Source: Durusdinium trenchii
Lineage: Eukaryota; Sar; Dinophyceae; Suessiales; Symbiodiniaceae
DNA length: 64,000 bases
Assembly (NCBI GenBank): GCA_963970005.1
Contig: CAXAMN010021940.1
Location: 668,526-732,525 of the forward strand
Direction: 5' to 3'
Under the pieces are notes generated by a model, which was not told the origin of the DNA, ran no database searches, and worked only from the letters and a program-made list of their open reading frames with translations. Each line of letters starts with the position of its first letter. Positions within the stretch are counted from its first letter, which is position 1. Made by a program: the position numbers and the translations under genes. This document shows positions 35,584 through 46,300 of this stretch, piece by piece.

Positions 35584-38215
35584 CTAAGCAGGTGCCCCAT
35601 GGAACATGCACCTATGCCCGTCCAGCTTCAAGTCGAAATCTGGATCCTCTGGGCTCACGTGGCCTGGCACGGCCTCAGGGCAGCAGCGGCGCGAGCAGCG
35701 GATCATAAAGCCCTTCCGCTGTGTCTTATAGTCGCACAGCAGTTTGCATCCTTGGACTCTTCCAAAACAGCGCTCACAAAGGTCATACCCAGTTCCCCAG
35801 TCCTCATCGAGAACGAGCCGGGTGAAGCGTTTGCCCACCGCGTTGCATGCTGGCTTGTCTGCCAACACACCCTCTCCAGGCTTATGGATTCTTCCATATC
35901 CGGTGGCGAGCTGGATGAAGTGCGGGTGGAAGTCGATGTCGCCTTGCTCTGGGTCAATGAGCGAATCATCGGAGTCGTCGCCTGAGCTCAAAGAGCCGAG
36001 GTCCGAGAGCGCAGCATCTGAGAACTCCTGCGATCCCTCTCTGACGAACTCCGACTCTTGGTTCACCAGGCTTTGCAGACCTTCCTCGTCTCCTTCTCCT
36101 GCTCCACGAAGCTCGGGTCGCACATCCAAAGCCGCAGGCGCACGCTGGAGCTGCAACTCCGGATCCCCAGTAGCTGGGTTCTCGGTGCAGATCACGGCAC
36201 GCTCCATGGCTCCTAGGAAAGGTTCTCCTCCTTGGAACTCGGGAACCTTCCCGGATAGGAGGTAATCATTGACGGTGCCCCAGTCTGGCTTTAGTGGTCT
36301 GTGATCCAGCGTTACGCCGGTCAGCGATTGAACGGCTGCTCCTCGTCGAATCTGATCCATCACGCGCCACTGCGCCTTCAGGACGATACTCTGCGATTCT
36401 CGCAGGTACAAATCGCTCATAGCCTGCGAGGCCTTCTTCCAGGCTCCCTGGTACCTCACTGTGCGTGGAGTGATCCCGAAATGAACCATGTATGAGGGGA
36501 TCGTGTTCTTGCAAGAGTGCCACCGCAACTTCCTAATTGCAACCTCACTCAGCGGAACATCTTTACCTTGTTTAAGGTCGTCCAACAAGCACTTCTTGAC
36601 AACCAGCGTATCCTCTGTGATCAAAGGTGGGCACGTGCGGAAGCCTCCCATACCATCCGATGCGCAGCCAACAAAATCGTGCTTCCTCCAACCTTCATCT
36701 CTTGAAAAGCCACTCGCCAAGTTGTGCATCCGAATCAGGAGGTCAACCCACACGAAAAGCCACTGATCGTTACTGGCAGTGACTGCCACCCAAGCGGCGG
36801 CCCATGGTCTGGGACCACTTTTGGTGTAGGCAGCCTTTGCCCTCAACCCCAAAATTTCTGTACGTCCAACCGGCCGGCACCACTCAACCGCGCTCATAGA
36901 AGTGCCACCTAGGTCGCTGTGTCGAACACTCGCCTGAATGCAGACTCTCAGCTTCCCGCAGGCAACCCTGGTCTGTAGATCTCTTCCTGAATCCAAAACC
37001 ACGCTTTCAAGATACTCCAGCATGCCCACTTCAAAAAGGGGGGCTGGGTTGCGTTCAGGCGCCTTTGCAGAGTAGTCATTAGTCATTAGCCATTTTCCGG
37101 ATCCTAGCGTGCCTCGGCCCCGGAGTCTCGAAGCCGAAGACGCCACCGAAATGCTCGATTGCGTAAACAAGGCTCTGTGGGGTACGAAAACCTGCACCCT
37201 CTGAAATGAGCTGGAGGACAAACTTTTGCATGAAGCCTTCGCTAAAGAGATCCTGGGGTGCCTTCTCAGGGTCACATTGCTCCTGGTATGCGTCGACATA
37301 GCGCCTGAGCAACCTCACATAGCGAAGTCCCGTCCCGGCCGACCGTGGCTCGGTGAGGATGTGGAATCTATCCTCCAACAGCTCCCCACCTTCTACCACT
37401 GTCTCTACCAGGTCCATCTTTATTTTCAAAACGACCAGCTCCTCAAAGAGCGCCTTGGACAGAGAACGGAAGGTTTCCAACTTCTCAGTCTCCAAGGGAT
37501 TTGACCGCGAAGGCAGCTTGATTGGAACATATCCGCCGGCCTGGTCGACGAGCTCCCACTCACGCTCCGGAGGTTCTGCCTTCTTTTTAAAATTCTTGAA
37601 GATACCGCTCTCCACCAACTCCGCTATAGGCTCCGAGGGCGTGTACTCGAACTCCGACTCTACCGCCTTCCCGCTCTTCTTATCAACATCTTTTGTTTCA
37701 GGCTTCGCCCAATCCGGCAACGTCTCAACTGGCGGGACTGCCTGCTTTCGGAAAGTCATACGGGGCCCATCTCCTTTCCGTGCCCACTCGGGCAAACCTG
37801 AGGAGCGGCCTCCCGCAGCCGAAGTTGGAGATACTGACACGGGGCTCCCATGTCCAGGTTTCTCCCAGGGAACTCCCCGGGGTGGTCCAGATCGAGATGT
37901 AGTAGAGCTCACCCCCGTATCTCTTCCTGGGCGTGGGGTGGTACTGCTCCCAGGAGTAGACGAGCCAGAGTGGGGAACCGCCTGCTCAAAAGGGGGGAGG
38001 GGAAAATCTCCCTCCTCTCCCTTTCGGATCTCGCTCAGAATCTCTCTAGCAGGAACTCCCGCCTCGATCATCTTCGCGATCTCTACGCGCGCCGCCCACG
38101 CGCCGATGGCCATCAGTCCTGAGGTCTTTCCCAGCTTTGCACTGCCGGGTCGAGGCGACAGAGCTGCCTCGGACCTCTTCATCTGATGGCCACGTCCCCT
38201 CTCCCACCCGGCCAT
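35584..38215 (-). pseudogene. Tyrosine recombinase, split by a 7-base tandem duplication
   Basis: Two overlapping ORFs (38275-37079 and 37299-35584) read as one protein once the duplicated AGTCATT at 37074-37087 is allowed for. The first ORF ends RKMAND-stop, and the second resumes after the same NDYS... sequence. The likely start is the ATG at 38215. A low-complexity N-terminal part is followed by a helical core-binding-like region (RYVRLLRRYVDAYQEQ). The catalytic domain shows the expected order: Arg in VRHSDL, Lys in LRAKAAYTKSG, HSCK in place of the usual HxxR, Trp in GAWKK, and the nucleophile Tyr in MSDLYLRESQ. The C-terminal extension has a Cys-rich region (DLCERCFGRVQGCK and RCSRRCC), possibly zinc-binding. 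The enzyme would integrate the element's DNA copy. Confidence 0.7.
37074..37087. repeat. 7-base tandem duplication inside the recombinase gene
   Basis: AGTCATT occurs twice in direct succession. It shifts the frame and creates the TAA that ends the first recombinase ORF. Confidence 0.85.
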
Positions 38216-38257
38216 TCTCCCCCCGCTGTAAACAACGAGGAGGATGGCTGGTGGGCT

Positions 38258-38272
38258 TTGAGCCAAAATGGC
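38258..38272 (-). promoter_or_regulatory. Dinoflagellate spliced-leader remnant
   Basis: On the minus strand, GCCATTTTGGCTCAA is an exact 15-base match to the conserved dinoflagellate spliced leader, with TG in place of TA just before it and an extra A before the final G. It lies 43 bases upstream of the recombinase ATG and points in the same direction as the element. This is the expected position if a trans-spliced mRNA was copied into the genome. Confidence 0.75.
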
Positions 38273-38407
38273 CACATTTTGGTTGTGCTAGACGAACATT
38301 CACGATAGTACCCAAGGGCACAACTGGTGGACTCTTGATATAATGCACCCCCCATATCAAAAGGTTGTTCAGCCCATATCTCGTGGACCGAGCTTGCCAT
38401 CTCTTTC

Positions 38408-38944
38408 ATGCTCTGGGCTAATCGTCTGCTTCCAAGTCGTCTAAAAGAAGGTAAGCGCAATATTAAGTTGGACTACTCAGATGCAAGAGTCCAGTTGTTG
38501 CCAATAAAATCCAGCTCGCTTCGTGTGTTGGCGGAAAGTTTTCGGTGGATTGTGAAACACCTTAACACATTTTCGAGATCTGCAATTTTGCCAACGTATA
38601 AAAAGCAGGGAACCTCCAGCTGGACACGCCTAGGATTTACTAACTACCATGAGGGAGGCATTTCACGTCGACCTACACTTCCCAATGCAAATGCAACATA
38701 CGACTATGTGCATAACATGCTTAAGACCATGCCACATGACCCTCCCTTTCATACAGAGATAGTGGCACCACCACTGCCACAAAATCTCACCACACCTGTG
38801 TGGTCTGACCTTCCCGAAATCCCTGAAGAAAAACAAGATGCTTTCATTAAACACCTCCGGTACGCATTGTTTTGGAAGAAAGACTTTGATTCGATCTCAC
38901 ATCCTACTGCCCCCTGGATTAGGTGCCTTACGTTGAATTTGTAA
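38408..38944 (+). CDS. Unrecognised plus-strand ORF, 178 codons
   Basis: This ORF has protein-like composition and relatively AT-rich codons, unlike the minus-strand exons around it. Blocks include SLRVLAESFRWIVKHLNTF, TSSWTRLGFTNYHEGG, IVAPPLPQNLTTPVWSDLP and EKQDAFIKHLRYALFWKKD. I recognise no family. It starts about 190 bases from the 5' end of the recombinase element and runs the opposite way, so it may be part of another element into which that retroelement inserted, or an exon of a host gene. Confidence 0.4.
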   Translation: MLWANRLLPSRLKEGKRNIKLDYSDARVQLLPIKSSSLRVLAESFRWIVKHLNTFSRSAILPTYKKQGTSSWTRLGFTNYHEGGISRRPTLPNANATYDYVHNMLKTMPHDPPFHTEIVAPPLPQNLTTPVWSDLPEIPEEKQDAFIKHLRYALFWKKDFDSISHPTAPWIRCLTLNL

Positions 38945-41900
38945 TTTTGGTGCCGGTGATCTTGTTCGTGCCTTGTTGATGCATTGAGATCCGATGGATG
39001 ATCTCCGAATGGTCTCACTTTGGTTTCCTGTGTGCTCTTATGCTTTTTTCCTGATCACCTCTTTTCACCAGACACTTCCACCAACACCCGCCACAATACG
39101 TGGCAAGGGTTTGCGTGGATGCGAATCATGCCCGCAAGTGAGTGCATCCAAATGGGGATGGTTTTTTAATTATGAAGCTTTTTAGTCGCTATAAGCTTAC
39201 TATATAGGTGGAGGCCATCGCTGTTGGAGGCCATCGCTACTACATGCTACTACTAACAAGAAGCTTTTTAATGCTTTCTCTAGGGGCTACGAACGGAACA
39301 AGGACGCTACGAACGGGGCTCCTGGCCATACTACGAACGGAGCAAGAAAGCACGAGCCTATTATGCCGATCTCTTTCCCTTTCCAACATGGGCACGGCCT
39401 CATGGAAGGAGCTCTGCGCCGCCATGAGCACGTTCCGCCGTTCCTGGGAGCGACGGAACGGCGATGGGCAGCCGACTAAGAGGCTAAGAGATGTGTAGGG
39501 CGAGATGGGTGATGGCAGCAACTCCTGAAAGCAACGAATTCATCTCAAAAGAACTATATAAAAGATTATAAAAGGGGAAGAAACAGCAACTCTAAGTCAT
39601 GAAATCCCACCATTGAGGCCACACATGGGCACACCCCATGCCACGGTCCCTCGCCTGGGCCTCGGAAGCCAGCATGGCAGACTGCTGGAAATCATAGAAA
39701 GAGGGCAAGTGTGGCAGGCGGAACATCCTCAGTGCTGGATGGATGGTCAAAATGGGCCATGTGGGGTGACATGGTCAAAATGGGCTTCGTGAAGGAAGGA
39801 TCTGCATGAGTCTGCTGGAAGAAGGTCCGCTAGCCAATGCTAAGGATTGGTAGGCGACACTCCCTTCTTCGCAGCTGCCAGGAATGTCGTGTCAACTCTC
39901 TGAGCTATCTCCGCATTGTGCCGCATTGGGTGCACCAATGGCAGCTTGTGAGAGTGCTCTATCATCTACCCAACCGAACTCTTTCCAAAGGTCTTGAACA
40001 GTCTCAATACATCATGGCCTCGGGCCTGTCTCGTACAAACTTGGGATACCCCTCTCCGACCACTTGGGATCTCCCTCTCCGGTGCACTTAATCCATATCT
40101 TATTTTTAGATACTTGCCGGCGATCTTTCACGGCTCTGCTTGCTTTGAGACCCCATCATGACCAACCGTCTTTACCTGCACACAGAAAGATATAGAACAC
40201 ATACCTCCCTCCACTACCTGCAAAAGGTTTCTGGGACGGAAAGCTTTCTGGCCAGCATGTGGCATTCTGACACAAATACTGTACGAGCACCTTATAAAAT
40301 AATTACTGTAGAAAAAAATCAGAATTCATTAAATCAGCTTCACCAGTGCACGAGGGTATGGTCAGGTTATGGTACATCCATTGGATTCCAGCAAACACTT
40401 GGTCCAATCCTGCCCGGTTTCTCACGTCCATCCGAGCATCTCCAAACTTCGGAAGCGCAGAATGAAGCGCTGGCAAAGGCCAGTCTGCACCGCCTCAAGC
40501 ACGAGTGTGAATTTTGCATGCACACCAATTTACAGTACATCCTCTGATTGTGTAAAGTGTAAACGTTATAATCTTGTGCTTCATGAACCCAGGACCCTGC
40601 AAACAGGGACCCTGTGAGTACAGTCCTTGGTGCATGGACACGTCAAGCCCCATGTAAAGCTGCTAGAAGTGGCTTTTCCGCCATGTCCAAGCCTCAGGAT
40701 GGCCAAGATGGAAACAAAAAGGCGTTTTTAAACACAAGGGGTACATACGGTGATGCCACAGTGGTGCCATAGCTCGATGGATTCTTCCAGATCGACCTTC
40801 GTAATAAACGGCCATCCTCCACGTCCGCCTGTCCACCCGCGACCGCCGCGACCGCTCCGCACCCACCGCCTTGGGTCCTGAAAGCAGGTTCTGAGACAAG
40901 CAGAAAGCTAAGAGCCTGAGATGTGGAGCGAAGGCCGAACCAGAGGCCACACTTGTACCACGTTTAAAGTGGCAAGAAACATGTGTCATGACATGTGTTC
41001 AAGCTGTGGCAGGTATCATGACCAGTGCAAACAGTAAAACAACATCAAACAACAAACACCATGGGATGCCATCGGTATATCCAAAAGAATTCTATCGCCA
41101 AAGGCGAAGCAAACTCCGGCCTTCAACAGCTAACTTCGTCCATCAAACACGTGGCACGTCTGCAAGGAAATGGCACGTCTTGGCAGCTGAAGTTCAGAAC
41201 CTAACGTGCTCCACTGCTCAGGTTGGGCACATCACTCTGACTGTCCGGATGTGTCCCCCCTCAAAACGCCCGGTAACCGGAGCCCGGTTGGCCCAAGATC
41301 ACCGCCGATGATGTGACATGTCTGGATCCGGATGTGATGTCGGATGTGACATATATTGCTTAGCAAATACCCCCGGCGCAAACGAACGAACCTGAGAATT
41401 GACCGGTGGATGTCCATATGTTGGTTTTGGGGTTCCAGGTAAATCTGAGGACGCTGGTCCAAATCTTCTCAATGAAGGGGTGTCCCCCTAAGAAATATCA
41501 GGTTGCCTTCGTTTGGCCTTTGGAGAACTGCTTCTTGAACGACGGTCCTATTTTTGAGAAACACCAACCACCCCAATGTGTTCGCAAAGATTGATCGTGT
41601 TGCTCAACAAGACTCAACAAGGAAATCTTCATCGGAACATATCGGAACTGTATGCCAAGAAAAGAAGCGAGAAATGCCGTAGATACGCGTACCTTCCACA
41701 CCACCAGGACCCACGGTCGGGGTGGTTAGTGGACACCCCTTAACCTCCCTAGGGCTCCAAGTACCTCCTTAGAAGGTATTTGGACCCTCTAAACCCACCC
41801 CAAACACCTTCTAAGAAGGTCGGAGCCCTAGGGCCTCTTTTCGGGGCTATCAATAGAAACCCCGTTGGGGGGTCCTGGTACCTGTCTTTTTGCGCTTTCC

Positions 41901-42177
41901 AACCTTTCGTCGTTCGGGCGTTCGTTCGGTCTCCGGGAGACCGAAAAAGCCCACGCACCATGGACTGCATCGCGTCGATCAGCAGCAGCTTCAGCGGGGA
42001 CACACGTGGTTTCTGCCCCTTGTTGGGCCTCGTGTTGGGCTTCTTCTTCCCTGCCGGTCGTGTGGTGCTCACCGGCAGTTTCGCACCTTTGCTTTGGGTC
42101 TCAGAATTCTTTGGCTGTGCAGTGCAGATTCCGAACCGTCTTGAAGTATACCATATCAACATCAAGTTGAGGGTCTT
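38945..42177. other. Non-coding stretch with dispersed repeats
   Basis: No supported gene. A repeat block at about 39205-39245 contains GGAGGCCATCGCT twice and is shared in inverse orientation with 59055-59075. Repeated GCTACGAACGG units follow at about 39285-39350. Around 41750-41830 there are inverted TTAGAAGGT/ACCTTCTAAG segments. Confidence 0.35.
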
Positions 42178-42280
42178 GTACTACCGTAGATGGACGAAAT
42201 ATTCAAACCCTTTCAACCACGAGGACCCCTTCTACCCCAAAGCTCAATGGTTTGAATATTTGGTCCATCTACTGTAGCAC
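42178..42280. repeat. Foldback structure with 32-base arms
   Basis: The arm at 42178-42209 is the reverse complement of 42249-42280 with three mismatches; the loop is 39 bases. It could be the core of a miniature inverted-repeat element or an RNA hairpin. Confidence 0.8.
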
Positions 42281-42591
42281 TTCGCAACATCCCACCTGAA
42301 CTGGTGGGGTCCTGGTTGTGTCGTGTCCATTTGAGGATCTGACCCCCACTCCAGGGAAGCGGAGTATTTGTCGTTGATCGGAAGGCCGAGCTGACTCCCA
42401 AGTCCATCAGCTACCAACCCACATCTTCACAGAATTAGTTTGAGGAAAGCCATAGTTGTTGATGTGATAACCAGGGTTTCCTGCAGATTGTCCCTTAAAC
42501 CAATTCATTGACCACTCAGTATGCCAGTCATAAGTGGCTATGCCGGTTTGCAGTTTAAAACTGAACCTTGAACGCATCGGCAGGCTCGCTT

Positions 42592-42780
42592 ACCTTTTCT
42601 CGGGGCATACGGTACTTCAGGGTGCGCTTACACTCCGTTTGGGGGTCGCAACTGACCACACAACCGACCGGAACCAGGACTGACTGGCCTCCTGAATTTT
42701 CCTTTGCGCAGTAGATCTCATTCAGGTAGAAGACCCTCACATGCCCCAGCGGTTCGACAGTGAGAATGCTCGAAAAGCTT
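42592..42780 (-). CDS. Exon-like segment, unrecognised
   Basis: The minus strand reads LTVEPLGHVRVFYLNEIY, then SVLVPVGCVVSCDP and LKYRMPREK, ending at a good GT donor (AAAAG/GTAAGC) near 42592. It lies downstream of the last recognised NAA35 exon. It may be part of that transcript or the first sign of the next gene. The 5' edge is not fixed. Confidence 0.4.
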
Positions 42781-43368
42781 AATTCGATTGCACGTATGGG
42801 GTCGTTTCTGGCATGGATTGTGATTGTGTTTGGTTTGTGATATGGCGGCGACAATCCCTACACATGGGTTTGATCCTAAGAAACATGTGCTCCAATAATA
42901 TGCTCCATGAATAGCGGAAAGGATGATAACAATAATGATAGATAGATGGATGGACGGATGGTTTATGGTCGTCTCTCAATATAGAGCTGCATCTTTGTCC
43001 ACATTTATCCACCTTTTCTGGACTGGGACGCTTGGAACTGAACCACGGGATGTCCCAGTGTTACGAAGAAACATCAATAAACAACTGGATGCCCTGTGTT
43101 CTGATCAGTTGAATGTGGTGCCCACTTCCGTCCTTCAATCAAAGGTCAACAGTGCAAATATCTGGACCCTGCCCTCAAGCCACTCTGGAGACACGTGCTC
43201 ACCAAATGCTTCCAGATTTACAACCCTAGCGCCTACCGAAGTGGCGTCTCACTAATTCGGACAAAGGTGCATCGTTCCGTCTCACATGATCCGTCCACCA
43301 GCCCAGCTGCCCGAACCTGATCCGTCCACCCCCGTCCGAACATGGACGGTGTCGCGGTCGGTCGGCAC

Positions 43369-46300
43369 CTGAGGCCCAGTAGGTAGTCCACGTACCAATA
43401 GATCATATGGAGCTCCGCCTCCAAACTTGCTTGGAGCGAGTGTATCGCAGCTGTGGTGCATGGGTCATGTATGGTCAAGTGTTCAAAGCTCCAACAGCAT
43501 GATGAAGCAGTGTGCTAAAGCTTTTTGAAGCCCTTTCAGGGAGTCACTATGTCTAATCCTCCCGAAAACTAACTTGAACGTTGGTGCCTAGAAGACTTTT
43601 CCCTAGATCAACCGGTGGTTTTCAAGGTCAATGTTGGTCAGTCTGGAAGTGGGTCACTGCTTACATGAGTTTCCTGAAAGATCTGAAAGGGCCGCAGGGA
43701 AGGAACCACTCAAGGGTACCAACAGATTTCTTCCAAACAAATACGTAAAAAGATGTAAAAAGTATGTCGACCCCCCACACGATTCGTGTCTCGCGCCTCC
43801 CAGTCATTCCTCTATAATACTCCACGGCAGATACACATCACTAGGCTAATGAACAAAACTATAGACCCCGCAAACCCTGCCCTTGTAGCTTCTCCGAAGG
43901 CAGTTACCCGGAGAGGATTGTGACAGAAGATCCCCCCCAAAAAAAGGAATCCGCAGTTTTTGGTGAGGCTTTTCTAGATCACCATTACATCCATTACAGA
44001 CCTTGGATAAAACATACACATCAGGAAACAACGAAAACAGCAGTGGTTGGAGGGCCCATGTTCTCCTGAATCTGTGTAGTCGCCTGGCTTCATCTGCACT
44101 CCCTGGAATGGAAGAAAACCACCGGTGTGGTATTCGGATTTCATGGTCATCCGGCCGGGCCATGTCATCCACTTCCACGACCATTCAGTGCATGTTTTTT
44201 TGTATACATTATACGTTCATCATCTTTCATCACTCCCATCAACAACTTTGGGAAGTCTGGCCCGCGATCCACCCACCCAAACCACACACAAACACCTATT
44301 TCTTTTCGTTTGGTGCAGAAAGGGGCCTCCTCGTAGATGTCCAACTGGAATCCCAAGAGCAATTTCTGAATCATCACTTGCAAAGCTTGATCCATGATGA
44401 AACCTCCGTTCGAGAGGACGGTTGTTGGACAAACATGATCCGGCATGTACGTAACCCAGCCCCCTGGTGGTGAGTAGCATGTATATAACCCTGATATCGA
44501 ACGGTCGACTTGATGGGTTAAACGTTTAACACATGCACGAAATCATTCCGAGATCCCCCAAGTTGGAGATGTGGTTGGAGATGTGACTGGAGATGTGTGA
44601 GTATGGTTTCACCCACCAGGTCCCAGGATACACGAACCAATGAACACATTAGAACAAATGACTTTGCTTTACGAACTCGGGGTTTTCACTCCAATCAATG
44701 CGGTGCCTGGCGTCGCACGTGCGAGAGGTCGGCTGGACAGATGCTATGTTATTACTTGTTTCCCAAGAGGACCTCTTGCAACAGTCTCAGGACTGGACCG
44801 GTCGGTAGATCCATGGATGATATTGGATGTATCCTATTTCTAGCCAACTGTTTTTTCGTTCATTGACCATCATGCGCTCTGACAATGAGTCTGGACCTGT
44901 GGCGACCTGTTCGTGGTGACCATGGATGAGTCACAACCGGTCATCGGCCACCCTTCCCACCCGTCCATGTGTGGCCAAGATTGGCCAAGGCGCCCCAGCT
45001 AGGCCGTTGATACCGCAGGTTGGCTCCGAAGGTGCTCTTCAAGGTTTCGTCCAAGCGCCAGGCTTCATGCTGGAGCTCGTTGAAGTCCACGAAGATGTGC
45101 GCCAAGCGCCGAAAGCGCCGAGTGCCTCGGTCTTAAGAGCTCTGAGTCTGAGCCCTGGTAACCTGTAGGATCCTAGCAAGTCATAGCTATCAGATGTCTC
45201 AGACCAAATGAAGTGGTCGGCGACCCTTCTGGTGTGAAAGAACTCTTCTCCGGCCCTCAAGCATAGACCCAAATTTATCCAAATGGAGGACACCCAAATG
45301 AAGAAATTATATGAAATTGCATAATCCTAAAACCACATTGAAATATTGAGGCAGCTCCAGAGTATGTGTGGCCGTGTTGCCCAGGGATGATGAGGCAGCT
45401 AAAAGTCATCAACCTCTATTCGATCCTAACCCAAACACTCCATGTATGCGACCCCTGAAACCACCCCAATTTTTTTGCATATATATATATATATATGGCA
45501 TACATGGAGCGTGGGGTAATTCATCAGTGGGCCCTCTCGGCTGCCACATCCGTCCTGCATCCAACCGTGCGCAGGACGAGCCGCAAGTCACCAAACAAAT
45601 GCGCCGATCGACTGGGCATTGATTTTTGTTACCACGTCCGGGAGCCACCTCTTTTAAATCAAAGAGCCTTTTGGAGCCACTGGTAACATCTTGTAACTAG
45701 TAGTTGGTGGAAACTGTTCAGTCCAAGTCATTTGGGTGATAGGACCTAGAAGTCAACCAAAACGACCAAAAGCTGCTTGATCTGGTCAAATGATCGATGC
45801 TCAAACCTGATCCACGAGCCCTTGGTCATATATAGGAGGCTACCCCTCGCGTTAACACATCCTTTCTTGGAGACCCTTACGAATTCCCAGCTTCCCCAGT
45901 TGCCAGGTCCAACAAGAGAACCACCATGAAACAGGGCGGATTCCCAGCAGCTAATCCCATCAGATTAATCAAATCCAATCAGCAAAGCGTCTGTTTAGGT
46001 GTGTGATCTTCAGGAGTTGCAAAACCAAGGTCTCACAGCGCTGTAAATAAGGTTCCGTCTGCTTCTTACAGTGCTGGTTTGCCTGAGCAGCAACACTGCG
46101 CCGCAGGAGCAACACCAATTCGAACACTGCAGGCTAGTTACAGCAAGTTTCCAGTTGTAAGAATTCTCAAAGTCGCCTGTTGTCACCAACATGGAATCAA
46201 AGAACCTCAAACGAACACGGCGATGCAAATCGGAACTCACTTGCCCACCGCCCAACGTGGCGGAGAAAAAGGCCGTGCGCAGGCCTCAGGTGGAAACTCA

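Larger units (their letters stand above)
30886..38275 (-). mobile_element. Tyrosine-recombinase retroelement with methyltransferase-like domain
   Basis: Four coding blocks lie head to tail on the minus strand: tyrosine recombinase (38215-35584), Gag-like protein (35319-33988), methyltransferase-like domain joined to reverse transcriptase and RNase H (33908-30886). The reverse transcriptase and RNase H are of the DIRS/YR type, and a tyrosine recombinase in place of an integrase fits that class. In described DIRS elements the recombinase normally follows Gag and reverse transcriptase; here it comes first. The 5' edge is marked by a spliced-leader remnant. The 3' edge was not found and may lie in or beyond the assembly gap. 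Three lesions (7-base duplication, TGA, one-base deletion) suggest a recently inactivated copy. Confidence 0.75.

Noticed and set aside
41749..42277. Opposed ORFs of 138 and 165 codons
   Set aside because: They overlap inverted repeat sequence and a foldback, read protein-like in neither frame, and show no splice signals.
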